Shown: positions 41,050 through 52,042 of the stretch, in pieces
Position numbering within the stretch: position 1 is the stretch's first letter
Layout of the letters: every line of letters begins with the position of its first letter
Source: Tillus elongatus
Taxonomy: Eukaryota; Arthropoda; Insecta; Coleoptera; Cleridae
Direction: 5' to 3'
Assembly (NCBI GenBank): GCA_964006375.1
Contig: OZ023269.1
Span: 59,643,968-59,707,967 of the forward strand
Length of the DNA: 64,000 bases
Notes under the pieces: model-generated
Database searches by the model: none
The model's input: only the letters and a program-made list of their open reading frames with translations
What the model was told of the DNA's origin: nothing
Position numbers and translations under genes: made by a program

Positions 41050-41229
41050 ACCACGATCCATTTGAGACAAGTGAAGAAGAGTCATACATTCCTAGTGACA
41101 CAAATGTACTTAGTGACTCCAGTTTCAGTGATGGTAGCAGCAGCACGGATAATTTATGTGTTGACTTCTTTCTCCAAAAAAAGAAGAATGAAGGGACACA
41201 AAGAAAACTCAATGGCACGAAATTGCAAG
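41050..41229 (+). CDS. Exon 2 of the zinc-finger/recombinase-like gene
   Basis: The acceptor TTCTTTTGTTCCTATTAG| and donor TTGCAAG|GTAGGT frame a 180-bp phase-1 exon. It encodes a Ser/Asp/Glu-rich acidic segment (DPFETSEEESYIPSD and SDSSFSDGSSSTDN) followed by a Lys-rich stretch (LQKKKNEGTQRK) that may be a nuclear localisation signal. Confidence 0.65.
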
Positions 41230-41555
41230 GTAGGTTCTGATTTCATCCACCTTAGGTACAAGTAAGTCTGAGGAAGTATAGCTTATATAATGTGCCAGTT
41301 CATTTGGTATAAACATAATCAGTTGCAACCTTGCAAGAGGAAATGGTGGCCAAATAGTAAAGAAAGGGGAAACATCTTGAAATTTTCCAATTTCACACAG
41401 TGGTTTCCTGTCATATCCCAAAATGAATATTCACAATGATTCCATTTAAAATCATGGCATTGTTTGTTTAATGTTCAATAATTTTCCAACTGTCAATCAA
41501 TGATTTAGTCATGCTAAGTTTTTATTTTACATATACTTTGTTTTTCTTTTTGCAG

Positions 41556-41690
41556 CTACAAGGAAGAAACGTCAACCAAATACACATTACTGTCTATACT
41601 GTTACACAGAACAAACACGAATTTCTCGTCATTTAGAGAGAAAACATAAAGATGAATTGCTTGTCAAAGAGGCTGTTAAATTGGGGCCAG
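41556..41690 (+). CDS. Exon 3, first C2H2 zinc finger
   Basis: The acceptor TTTTTCTTTTTGCAG| and donor GGGGCCAG|GTATGT frame a 135-bp exon, phase 1 to phase 1. It encodes one C2H2 finger: CLYC, then HLERKH, spaced C-x2-C-x10-H-x4-H, with basic flanks. It is too short and unanchored to be found by ORF length alone; the splice phases agree with exons 2 and 4. Confidence 0.75.
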
Positions 41691-43054
41691 GTATGTAAGA
41701 TTTCTACCAGAGTGTACTACATTAGTGTTGATTTTTATTTTAACCATTTACATTGAATAATTTTCCTATTTTTTTCCACACACAACTTATATTTTATGTT
41801 TAACAAAAGTGTATAATATCTGTCTCACTATTGGTTTTCTTATATAAAAAAAAGTAGCTACTTAAAGTAATATGGTTTAGAAAGGAATTGCTTTTTCTAT
41901 ATGCCTGATTGACAATCTGGTTCTTAAAGCAATGTTTCCGCATGATTCTTATAAATCATACATTGGAAATAATCTATATTGAATTGAGCTGTGTTAATCA
42001 CATATAGTCTGCTTTATAAGAAAGCAAGGCATTATATCCCTGAAATTGTTTATTTCATTGGTTATTTAATAAACATATTATATGGTTTGACCACATATAT
42101 CCTATTACAATATTATTTGCTACCATTTCTGAAAATTTTGAAACAATGTCTCGAAGGCTTACTTCTGGCTGTGGTTTTTGGTATCCAAATAGGATACACC
42201 AGAGAATCATTTCATATCAATTTTTCAAGAAATATGTTACATTTATATAATTAAATAATGCTTAATAGCCATCTTCAGTGCCATCGATAATACCAAATAT
42301 TCCATAGCTTTTTACATATACAGAACCACCACATTTTTGTAATGACAAGCATAAACTAGACTTTTTTGAAGCTTTAGAAGTAAAAAAAGAAGCACACACA
42401 CGGCAATAGCTACCTTGTTTTAAATGAGCAAACTGATTTAATGGATTCCCATTTCTTGGATATTCTTTTCATTCTTTTCCTAATTAAATAAATCAAACAA
42501 AATAAATCTAGCTATTTTTTCAAAAAAGTTTTAATAAGATAATGAGTTGATGTGTGTCAATATTTTCATTGTATAGAGTATACTTTATTAATTACTGCTA
42601 TTTTATAGTTGTAATTGTTATTATAGTTATTACTGTTGGGTTAATTCTATCTTTGTGTTAAATATTGACATATATCACATAGACATTTTGAAGACGTCAT
42701 CTGTTATTTTTATTTTCTGTTATTTTCATTTTTAAAGAATTTTCTGTTCAAAACATAACATATCAACAGATCTCTATTTGTAGTTGTCATGATTTCATAT
42801 TAATTCAATTTATTTATGTGTGAGCATGCTGCCAAGCAGCGAAACCAGTCACAGAAATGTTAAAGAACATCTAGAATTCAGAAGGGGCAGTTGCTCCAGT
42901 GAGCTTATATGGTGGCTATGTCCATTTACATAAAAGAAAACCAATAGTGAAGCCAGAGAAGTAGTCTCCCAAGTCTGTATTTAATATACAGGGTGATTCG
43001 TTGTTAGTCTAACCTACCCCCTCCAGACGTTACCCCCTCCGAATTGTATCTTAC

Positions 43055-45150
43055 TGAGCAACAATTTAATCTTCAAGGATTTCTTTGATACCTACTTTCT
43101 ATTTTGCATCTCAGTGATATCACTTTTTGCTACCAATGTTTCAAAGAAAATATTTTTATATGAGTAGTTTCTACTTACTTCTCATTTTTTATTTTTTTAC
43201 TGCTACCACAAAAATCATGAATTTTACAAAGCTAACTCACTACCAGGAGCTGACACAGAAACACCCTCATTTAGGGGTAGTTTACTCTTAACTCATTTTA
43301 GCTTATTACTGCTAAACTACTCATTTAGTGGTAGTTTACTTTTGGCATATTTTAATTTTTCACTTGCACTTTTACACTGAACTTTTTTAGTAATACGTTT
43401 AAGCACTGTTTGGTTTTTTATATGTAGTTTCCGAGAATGGTGAAAAAATAAAGATAGCCATGAACATTGCTATGGATTTTTCTTCCAGCTGGATTCAACT
43501 GTCTTTGAGTCAAGTGTTAAAGTTTTTGCAATAAAACTTATTTCAAAATAAGTGGATTAAAGTATTAAATATCATATAAACGTGCCTAAATTTACAAATT
43601 CTGTAATCACTGACATGCACTTCATGTATGGCCTTTGGAACGGAAATGCAATGGTAACCAAACTTCTTTATATGGATAGGTATACCAATCATGTTATAAA
43701 CCATAATATGCCAAGAGTAAGCTACCGCTAAAGGGTTGCGGTGCTATCGGGACGGCAAGGCCGCGGACGAGCCCTGAGGGAACAAAAAAAAAAAAAAAGC
43801 TACCGCTAAACGGGAGTATTTTTGAGTCAACTTCTGGTAGCAAGTTTAATGTTTTTAGGAGATGTCTGCGATGTCATGTTTTGTTTGACCTGAACTATGA
43901 ACGAACCCTAGCAAATATGTTGCCTCGAACCTCAGAATATGTCTAGGTTCACAGTTGAATTTCGAACTTCTTAGCAATTCAAAATCGAACATCAAACTAC
44001 CAAAAATTCTTCAGTGTTCATATATCTTTTCCTTAAATACAAAATTTAGAAATATTCTAACATACAATATTTGATATGTAATAGATTCCCATTCTTTTTA
44101 CAAAAAAGGAAGGGTTCGACAAAATTTGCAAGTTAATTGGGTGAAAATGCCTTCAGCTGTTGATAGTTGTGGAGATGTTAAGTAGAAAATACAAAAACAA
44201 AAAATATTTTAAACTTTTTTGTATTTCTAGATCTATAGTTAAGCTCAATTATAAATATGTTGTTGTTGTTTGGCATTGGCCAGGCAGTTTTAGCAAACAG
44301 ATTGAGAGGGTTCAAATTGAGCATGATAGGTATAAAATAACCACTTAAAATTTGAACTATTTCCTGATTGTGAATAATTAACTGTTTCGGTCCATTGCGA
44401 CATAAAGCATGTTGAAACCAGTGTTTTCCAAAGCCAATCCTGCAATTATCCTCATAAATTCTGAAAATTTACATTACCATCGCCTTTGAACACCGCTGTC
44501 ATAATGTTATTGCTGAAAAAGGTGTTGGGAAGCTAGGATTTATAAAAATAATAATTGTGTGATTGCTAAATGGATCCATCGTGTCTCAATGTGTCCCACC
44601 AACTGTCAAAAATATGTGAAATCTCCTGAAATTATGCTATTGACTCAATGAGACCAATAACGAATTTAAAGCGCTGCTACCGAGTTAATGGGGCCTCAAC
44701 GTCGCTACCTTTGGCAGCATTCAATGCCTGTAAAGTAAAATTTCTAAGTATTTTTGAGCAACGAAGTTTGAACTATTTTAGAGAATTACATATTTCGAAC
44801 TTCGAACTATTTCAACATCGCTAGTGCGAACATATTTTCGAACCGAAGGTTCGGTTCGGGTTCAGGTTCGGTTCGCAATTTTGAAGCTTCTCACACCTCC
44901 AGTTTTTAGTAATGATTATATGTATATTTTGAGCTCAATCGCTTGGATAATTCTCCTGGTAGCAGTGATAAGCTGAAGTATGTCAAGATTAAATTACCCC
45001 TAAACGGGGGTGTTTTTTTAAATCATTTTTGGTAGCAAATGTGGCTTGTGGGTAAGATCACAACTATCAAGTTTTATGAAAAACTTCGGTCTATATGTAG
45101 TCGGTCAGTAGAAATAACTAATTTTGGTCAGCAAATTATTTTCCCCCTTC
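43055..45150. mobile_element. Small foldback-like relative in intron 3
   Basis: The left end is in + orientation (TTTAATCTTCAAGGATTTCTTTGAT, as in the reverse complement of 39870-39890). The right end is in minus orientation (CTATATGTAGTCGGTCAGTA and GGTCAGCAAATTA at 45126-45138, as in the reverse complement of the 20547-20605 end). Between are degenerate units of the tandem repeat (GGGGTAGTTTACTC at 43275; TTAAATTACCCCTAAACGGGGGTG from 44989). It is about 2.1 kb, without coding capacity. Confidence 0.6.
43733..43798 (+). mobile_element. Micro-retroposon copy B (66 bp)
   Basis: Starts GGGTTGCGGTGCTATCGGG, holds GGCCGCGGACGAGCCCTGAG, and ends AAC plus a run of 15 A. It is flanked by 12-bp direct repeats GCTACCGCTAAA at 43721-43732 and 43799-43810. 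The empty site matches the foldback repeat unit (compare 44989-45010), confirming it is an insertion into that element. Confidence 0.9.
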
Positions 45151-45665
45151 ATTTTTTAAATAGTTCATCGCCAAATGAAGGTAATAAGTGTTTGGAAGTT
45201 ATAAAAAAAACATTGCCGGAAAAGATTATTTAACACCATCTTTTTGCGTAAGAGTAAATTTAATTTTTATATGAGGTTTTGATCAAATTTTTTAGTGAAT
45301 TGGCTAATCACAACAATAATTTATTTCACAGTTTGATAAGACAGTGAAAAGAGAACACTTAAAAAATATTGAGCTAATGTTCTGAAACTTCTCAAATTAA
45401 ATTAACAGAAGTGAATCTATTTTTCAAATACCTCCATAACTAAGTTCTATTTACAAATCTTATGTGTGATAAAACCAGAAATTCTACACCAGAGCTTTGG
45501 TTTGCTGTTCTAAAAAATATTCAAGGGTGAAAATTACATTATGCCTTCATAGTAATGATGGATTTTATCATAGCAAGCTTCTTAAGATATGTATGAAATG
45601 TCTGTTTATTTTGCTAATAGGTGAAATCAGTTTTCTGAAATACATAATAATTATGTATGTTTCAG

Positions 45666-47636
45666 GGTCTAAAGCAAGATCAAAAGAATTTGAGAAAATA
45701 AGAAAATTGGGAGATTTCAATATGAATTCAAAGGGTGTTGGCAATTTGAAGACTGTTGGAAATTCATCCAGTTCTAGCTGTAAATTTATCCCTTGTCCCC
45801 ACTGCAAAGGATATTATTCTAAGAAGAATATTAGAAATCACGTAAGATTGCAACACAAAGATACAAAGTCAAATAAAAGAAATCTTCTTGCCCACAGTAG
45901 AGTTTTAACAGCAAGCATACATGAAGAAGCCTGTGAAACTCTGAAGAAGGATATTTTTCCATTCATGTGTGAAGATGATGTTTTTAGAATAGCTAGTACT
46001 GATGAAATAGTGGTGAAGTATGGCAATGATATGGTTCTTACATATTCAAGTAGCACACATCATTATAAAATGATCACACAGCATTTGCGCCATATCAGTA
46101 AAATGTTTCTAACTTTGAAATCTCTAAATAAAGATGTGGAGAGTGTTAAAGATTTGGTAGATCCTCGGTTCTACGATTATACAGTCAAAGCGGTTCATAA
46201 ACTAGCTGGACTCTCTCATGGTAGATACAAATGTCCAACTGTGGCTAATCAAAGTTGCACCTTGCTTATGAAGCTTGTAAATTTTGTTAAATGTGTTAGC
46301 ATAACGAACAAGGATGAAGTATTAAGAAAGAAATGTGATGATTTTTCTTTTCTCATGCAACATTGCCAAAATGCCCACATAACCAAAACGGCTGGAGAAA
46401 ACATAACCCAGCATCAGAGGAGTAAATTAGAAATTCTTCCAAAAATTGAAGCAATTAATAAAATTTGCCTTATTCTCAAAGAAAATATTGTTAAATGTTC
46501 TACCCAGTTGAAAGATACATTTGCATATGATACCTGGCAAAAACTAAATCAAATGACATTACTGGACATTATGATTTTCAACAGAAAACGTCCCGGGGAT
46601 GTTGAAAGGACACGTTTAGTGGAATATAAGACACTGTTTATCTATGATGAAGAAAGTAGGAAAAGTCTAAGTGGACTAGAAAAAGAATTTGCTAGAAGAT
46701 TTGGTCATTTTACCACTAGAGGTAAACTGAATAAAACGGCTTCCATATTGGTATCTATAGAGAATATTGATGCCATAAATATACTTTTAAAATACCGAAA
46801 TGTTGCCGGCGTTCCTTCTCATAATGATTATTTGTTTGCTAACCCAAAAGGTAAAACAATGTTTTTTAAAGCAGGCTTAGCACTTAAAATATTTTGTAGA
46901 GAAAATGGTTTTCCAGAAACCGAATACAAAGCCACATTATTTCGAAAACACTTGGCAACTGCAACAGCAACTCTTCCACAGCAACAGCAACAGTTAATTA
47001 GTGACTTCATGGGCCATGGAATCGAAATTCATAACAACATCTATAAACAAAGACAAGCACACATTGAAATACTCGCCATGTCAAGAGTATTGATGGAAGC
47101 ATCTGGACAGTCAATAACAAGTGGACAGCAAAATATAAACAATAATATGAGTAAATCTGATGATTACGTACCACATTCACAGGATAATACAGAAAGTCAA
47201 ATAAAGCGCACAGTTTCTGAAAATCACAATTCAGATTCAGCGATATCTGATAGTGGAAATCTGAATAATTGTTCAGATAACATTTCTTCAGTAATGGAAA
47301 TGAGGTGTAGAACACCTGAAAGTTGTTCAGATAACTTTTTAGTAATGGAACATGTTGACTCTGAACATTCATTAGATAGCAGGGAAAATATTCCAACCCA
47401 TCCAAGAATACCTGCTAAGAGCAGAATAGCTCATTCTGATTCAGTGTTGAGAAAAATAAAAAAAACTTGGAGAACTCCCGAGCGACACTTAGCTCGAAGT
47501 TCATTTCAAAATTTTATAAGAAACAACAAAGTGCCATCTATTGCAGAGTGTGAAAACTTAATATATAAAAATGCAAATATTCTACAACGAACAGCAAGTC
47601 AGTTACGAGCATGGGTAATAGCAGAAATTAAACGCT
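45666..47636 (+). CDS. Main exon of zinc-finger, tyrosine-recombinase-like protein
   Basis: The 1971-bp exon is part of a continuous frame up to TAG at 47741-47743; the splice donor GCT|GTGAGTATG is the preferred end. It encodes, in order: a Ser-rich start; a C2H2 finger (CPHCKGYY...HVRLQH, 45793-45856); an all-helical core-binding-like region; and a tyrosine-recombinase-like domain. That domain has FNRKRPGDVERTRL (Arg box near 46576), LFRKHLATATATL (second Arg box near 46936), DFMGHGIEIHNNIYKQ (GH and terminal Tyr near 47002-47049). A Ser/Asn-rich linker and a Trp-containing module follow (KKTWRTPERHLARSSF... QLRAWV, near 47460-47620). The domain order matches a family common in fish, cnidarians and some insects. 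The function is unknown: a domesticated or transposon recombinase, or a DNA-binding protein that has lost catalysis. Met codons at 45497 and upstream are intronic. Confidence 0.8.
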
Positions 47637-47845
47637 GTGAGTATGATAGTTTCTATTGTTTCATATGTTTATACAGTTTATATGAAGCTGTTAAAGTTTT
47701 TTTTAAAAGGAGATTATGTAATTCATCATATTTGGTAGAATAGTTGCCAGCTATTTCAGTAATAATGCAGCTGGCAAAAAAAAAAAAAGTTCTTGGAAAT
47801 AAGGTGCACAGAACACAATTTCAAATACAAGAACGACAAATTATT

Positions 47846-48078
47846 CATAAGCAAACATATTCTGGAATTTAATAAAGTTAAAATGTTGGGATACATGTTG
47901 GCATTATAAATTTATTTGTGTTTTCATAAGCAAACATATTCTGGAATTTAATAAAGTTAAAATGTTGGGATACATGTTGGCATTATAAATTTATTTGTGT
48001 TTTCATAAGCAAACATATTCTGGAATTTAATAAAGTTAAAATGTTGGGATACATGTTGGCATTATAAATTTATTTGTT
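47846..48078 (+). repeat. Three tandem copies of a 79-bp unit before the exon 5 acceptor
   Basis: CATAAGCAAACATATTCTGG begins at 47846, 47925 and 48004; the copies are essentially identical. The last copy runs into the polypyrimidine tract and AG of exon 5. Each unit has TTTAATAAAG. Confidence 0.95.
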
Positions 48079-48092
48079 TCCTTTTTTTTCAG

Positions 48093-48297
48093 CAAACACG
48101 GGGGAAAATCATAATGGCTGGAATACTCCCATTAAGAAGGCATGTAGAAAGCACTTTGGAGAATTCTATAAAATTAGGAGATATCCACCAACCTGCCAGC
48201 TTGAGAAAGCTTTGAATACTGTTCCCGAGTTGAAAGGAAGAACTGTGTCTCAACTTCGTAGTCATATTCAGCATGATTTCAAATATTTATATTCTAG
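48093..48297 (+). CDS. Exon 5, second C-terminal Trp-containing module
   Basis: The acceptor CCTTTTTTTTCAG| is used in phase 1 (T + CA). It encodes a module like the one ending exon 4: WNTPIKKACRKHFGEFY, then YPPTCQLEKAL, then LKGRTVSQLRSHI. The two modules look like a duplication of a small helical (Myb/SANT-like) domain. The frame either stops at TGA 48299-48301, or is spliced at TCTAG|GTGAGA (48298) to a last exon. Confidence 0.7.
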
Positions 48298-48429
48298 GTG
48301 AGATAATCATCCTTCAGTAAGTTCAAATAGCACAGATGACACAGTCATTGAATAATTGAATGTTTGATTTTAATGTTTAACCTCAGATCTAATGCAGCTT
48401 TCCAAATAATATAGCCTACTTACCAAGTT

Positions 48430-48487
48430 TTTTTTTTTGTTCTCTCAGGGCTCGTCCGCGGCCTTGCCACCCCGATAGCACCGCTAA
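48430..48487 (-). mobile_element. Micro-retroposon copy C (58 bp)
   Basis: Minus-strand insertion with 12-bp direct repeats ACTTACCAAGTT at 48418-48429 and 48488-48499. On the minus strand it reads TTAGCGGTGCTATCGGGG, then GGCCGCGGACGAGCCCTGAG, then AGAAC plus an A run. It lies in the putative last intron or 3' flank of the recombinase-like gene. Confidence 0.9.
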
Positions 48488-48865
48488 ACTTACCAAGTTA
48501 GAGTGCAAACAAATGCTGACTTGTCCTATGTAGGCAGTTTTCTTTGAGATATGCTAAATTAGCTAATTACATGAAATAAATAATTATACAGTGAGATTGA
48601 AAAACAATAAATGTTTTCTAAAATGGTTTTGTTCAAAGTAGTTTTGAGAAATGTTCTTTTTTGTCATTAGTCAAGGGATAAAATTCTTTGACTATGAATA
48701 ACAACGTTTTTCATTTGTGCAAGTTGGTGCTATTATAAGCCAATCTCTGAAATTCAAATTAAATTTATTCAAATTAAATGAATACAAAGTTTTGCAGGCA
48801 AAAGAGCCAGTAATTCTTGGTAGGCATATAACTTATTGTCTTCTATATATCTGTTATTTTTTCAG

Positions 48866-48983
48866 CAAGCAAGAAGAAAAATTGCAGTAGCTGGGCCAAT
48901 CAAAAATATGAGAATTTCAACCATCAACCTTGGTCTCGTATGCAAATATGCTTGTAAAATACCTACTTGCGAAGTGCAATAAA
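48866..48983 (+). CDS. Possible last exon with polyadenylation signal
   Basis: The acceptor TTATTTTTTCAG| joins exon 5 in phase 2 and adds eight residues before TAG (48888-48890). AATAAA follows at 48978-48983. This is a plausible gene end, but reading to TGA 48299 without this splice is equally simple. Confidence 0.45.
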
Positions 48984-49299
48984 TTAGTTTCCAATACTTT
49001 GCTTTTGATTTATCTCTTATATGCATTGAAATTTATACCCCTCGAATATTGATGGCTTGATGGTCGAAAATGTAATCTATTTTTGTTTCAATGGTAAACA
49101 TCAAAATTTTACATTTTCTTGTCTTAAATTTGTTAACGTCGTATTTCTGATACAGTACCTTACGTATCGCTGCGATAAAGTTCCGAGAAATACTTTATTG
49201 TGATAAAAAGGTGATATTAGTAAAACAAAATAAGTATATATTTTAAAATTTTTACACTATTTTATTTTAAATTGGTAAATAATTTTCATATATTTTGTG

Positions 49300-49945
49300 A
49301 AACAATTGTGAAAGTGTATTTAGTAAACTAAATTTGTAAGGTAAGTAATGGGTACTATGGTGGGAAACCTTTCGGGGTCGCCCCCAGTTCTTGTAAACAT
49401 TGTTGATAACATAAGTAGTAACCAGCAACAGGTAAGAAATAACTCTATCGATCTTAACAATAGATATAAAAATACGGATTCAGGTCCTTTCTATGGCTTT
49501 GTAGAAGATGAAGAAAAAAATTTAGGAAAATTATATCCTGTCAGGGTTGGACATTATCTACAATTAAATTAAAAAATAAGCAAGGCAATAATTGATATAA
49601 AAATCATAGGTGTCGATAGTGTAAAAGTTATTGTTGATTCCGCGGAAGTTGCAAATAGCTTAGTTAATCATGAAATCCTTAGAAAAAACAAACTAGTTGA
49701 AGATGCACTAACTTAGGAACAGATAAACTGTGGCCAAGAGACGTCATATGCCTAAGGCCAAAGGCGTGCACTCGCAAGGTGCGTGCCAGACAAACAAAAC
49801 ATTCTGAATGTTTTCATCCTCTGATAAAGCAACATTGTTAGCGAAACGATCATTAGGTCTTTAAAAGATGTGTTGTCGTGATTGGGTTTCTCCAAATGTA
49901 CTTATCAAGTGTTATGTTTACTTAAATAAATACTGCAATTATACA
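49300..49945 (+). mobile_element. Internally deleted non-LTR element
   Basis: The ORF1 start (49348-49716) is followed directly by a 3'-UTR-like segment with TCCTCTGATAAAGCAACATT and TTAGCGAAACGATCATTAGG (49816-49856) and an AT-rich end (AATAAATACTGCAATT near 49926). Most of ORF1 and all of ORF2 are absent. Boundaries are approximate. Confidence 0.55.
49348..49716 (+). pseudogene. LINE ORF1 (gag-like) N-terminal remnant
   Basis: The frame from ATG 49348 has one internal TAA (49570-49572) and then reads on to TAG 49714-49716. The segment SGPFYGFVEDEEKNLGKLYP...RVGHYL, followed after the stop by IDIKIIGVDSVKVIVD and ANSLVNHEIL, matches the start of a gag-like ORF1 common in insect non-LTR elements. 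Everything from mid-ORF1 onward is missing. Confidence 0.7.
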
Positions 49946-50196
49946 ACCAGTTTATACCATTATAAAAACATTACAGCAACGATTTCAGAAAAATTGTTTT
50001 AGTTCAGATTACATTAAAATAGTTGAATGTGGTAGTACTATTAGTGCCACTCCCACATTGTAAACAAAAAACTGTGGGAGTATGTGTTACTGTTCTGAAA
50101 TTTACATGTTTTACACTGCAATGAAGTGTGGTCTGCTTATATGATTTTTTTGCATTTGACACAAGCAAAGTGAAATTAATCTTCAGATTCAAATTG

Positions 50197-50553
50197 TGAG
50201 TGTGATGTTTCTTTAACGTCGGCCTATTTCCGCGACTATGGCCAATCACCGACGCCAGGGAGCAGTTTCACCCCACTATCCTGGAGATTTTGCCGAACCC
50301 CCGCCTTTCTGTAAGGAGGGTAGGGATCTTTAACGTGCCCAACATCGCATGGACACGGGACCATCGGCTTTACGCCCCCTCCGAAGAGCGGAACGTGCAG
50401 ACATTCAACTTGCTCAAATACAATGCCAGAACCTTGGTTGATGGTAATGTTACAATTTACAATGAAAAAGTGAAAAGAGTAACCTGGGATCGAACCCAGT
50501 ACCCTTCGGTTCAGAGGCACACGTTCTTACCCCTGAACCACCGAGGTTCTCAA
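50197..50553 (-). mobile_element. tRNA-derived SINE, copy B (357 bp, full length)
   Basis: It is flanked by 10-bp direct repeats ATTCAAATTG at 50187-50196 and 50554-50563. On the minus strand: A box GGTGGTTCAGGGGTAAGAAC, B box GGGTTCGATCCC, a body shared with SINE A, and a 3' tail with GGCGTCGGTGATTGGCC and GACGTTAAAGAAAC. It is transcribed by RNA polymerase III when active and mobilised by a LINE. The partner LINE is not identified. Confidence 0.9.
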
Positions 50554-50563
50554 ATTCAAATTG

Positions 50564-51412
50564 GCAGGAAATCAAGAGATTAAACTTAGCAGGCAACTGT
50601 TGTAGAGCTCTAATGCATAAAGGATATCTTATCAACCCTACATTCATAAGCTGCTATGTGCAATTTTATAAATCTTGCTCAAGGCAAGCCAAGAAATAAT
50701 ATATATGATGCAACTGCATTCATACAGTAGCTAATCCTTAGAATGTTTCAAATATAAACTGCCATTTTCAACAATTAAATATGACATCACAATTTTATAC
50801 AGTTAAACAAATATATATTAAAAAAAGAAAAGAATAACAATACTGAAGTATTGTGTAAGTGACTTATTTATCTGTGGCATGGAATTACTTGTTTTCTGAG
50901 CTTAAGTAGCTTTTTTATTGAACAATTGAAACTATACTTTTATTCTCAAAAAAAATGTGGCTCAGAATTTGTTTCTGCTGCTACAAGAAAAACATTTCTT
51001 CTGATTTTCTTGTAAACCAAGTATCTGGATGTTATGATACTACCCGTGAAAATAATCATATAAGTGCATATGACAATTTTCCGAAATCTCCAACCACAAA
51101 TTTAATTTTTTTTTTCGTTCAAAGTTCCTGTCATAACTTTGTGTAGTTAAATTATTATTTTTTAATTTGGCACTGTTACTGAGCTGGGGCAATATTAATG
51201 CTAGAAATTTAATGAAAATTTGAAATTTAGCAAACATGAAGTCCCAAAGTTCATCAACGACTAGAAGAACAAAAGTTTAATAGTTATTGCATTTGAAAGA
51301 CTCCATTTACAACCACCATGATGCTGATTCTTCATTTCACACAAAGAATTTTTATTTATATTTATTTTGATAAAGCCCGCCAGGGTCATCGATTTAGTAG
51401 GTATATTACAAA
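50564..51412. other. AT-rich non-coding stretch
   Basis: No supported gene; several short frames have no recognisable content. Confidence 0.4.
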
Positions 51413-51416
51413 ATAC

Positions 51417-51790
51417 TGTTACGTTATACGGGGTTCTGGATTTGTTTATTAACAAAACACAGCTTTCCAAACTACTAATTTAATATTACCAACTATTTTC
51501 CAACACCAGTGTCAACTAAAATATATCTCTTCTCTATTATTAAATGTCCATAGAACTATATTCCACTATCGCCTTCTATGATTGCTTCCTATAAACCAAC
51601 ACTTACTGTTAACTCGCTTTATACTCTATGATCACTTTCACACCACCTTATTCAATACTGAACTAACTTACTTTGCGCACCGCTCGTCTATTTATATCTG
51701 TCTATAGAGATTCTAGACGTTCTACACTACTCTACACCTGTCACTTCTGGTCTATTCTAGAAATGTCATTCCAGAGTGTTCGCTATGACA
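51417..51790 (+). mobile_element. Solo LTR (374 bp)
   Basis: Starts TGTTACGTTATACGGGG and ends CGCTATGACA (TG...CA), with a 4-bp direct repeat ATAC at 51413-51416 and 51791-51794. It contains CTATTTATATCTG as a possible TATA region. No internal retroelement sequence adjoins. It is unrelated to the LTRs of gypsy copies 1 and 2. Orientation is assumed. Confidence 0.65.
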
Positions 51791-52042
51791 ATACAATAAC
51801 AGAAACAAACAAAATATCTATTGCTGATAAAATAAGATAAAATAAAACCAAATATATAAGTCCACAACTATTTGAGACAAAATAATAATAGTGAATAGAA
51901 AAGAAACACTCAACCTCAATAAACTAAACTAAAATCAAATCAAATGCAAAACAGTCAGTAAACATAAATAATAGACTAAGATTACATGATAGCTGTACAA
52001 ATAAATGTAAAATATAAATAAAGATGTATAATCCCCCTCTCA

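Larger units (their letters stand above)
41691..45665 (+). other. Intron 3 of the zinc-finger/recombinase-like gene
   Basis: The ~4 kb run from GTATGT to a TTTCAG acceptor. The first 1.3 kb are AT-rich with nothing recognised. 43055-45150 holds the small foldback-like copy, with micro-retroposon copy B inside it. Confidence 0.6.

Noticed and set aside
45497..45665. Upstream extension of the recombinase-like ORF
   Set aside because: A good splice acceptor with matching phase at 45665 makes this part intronic.
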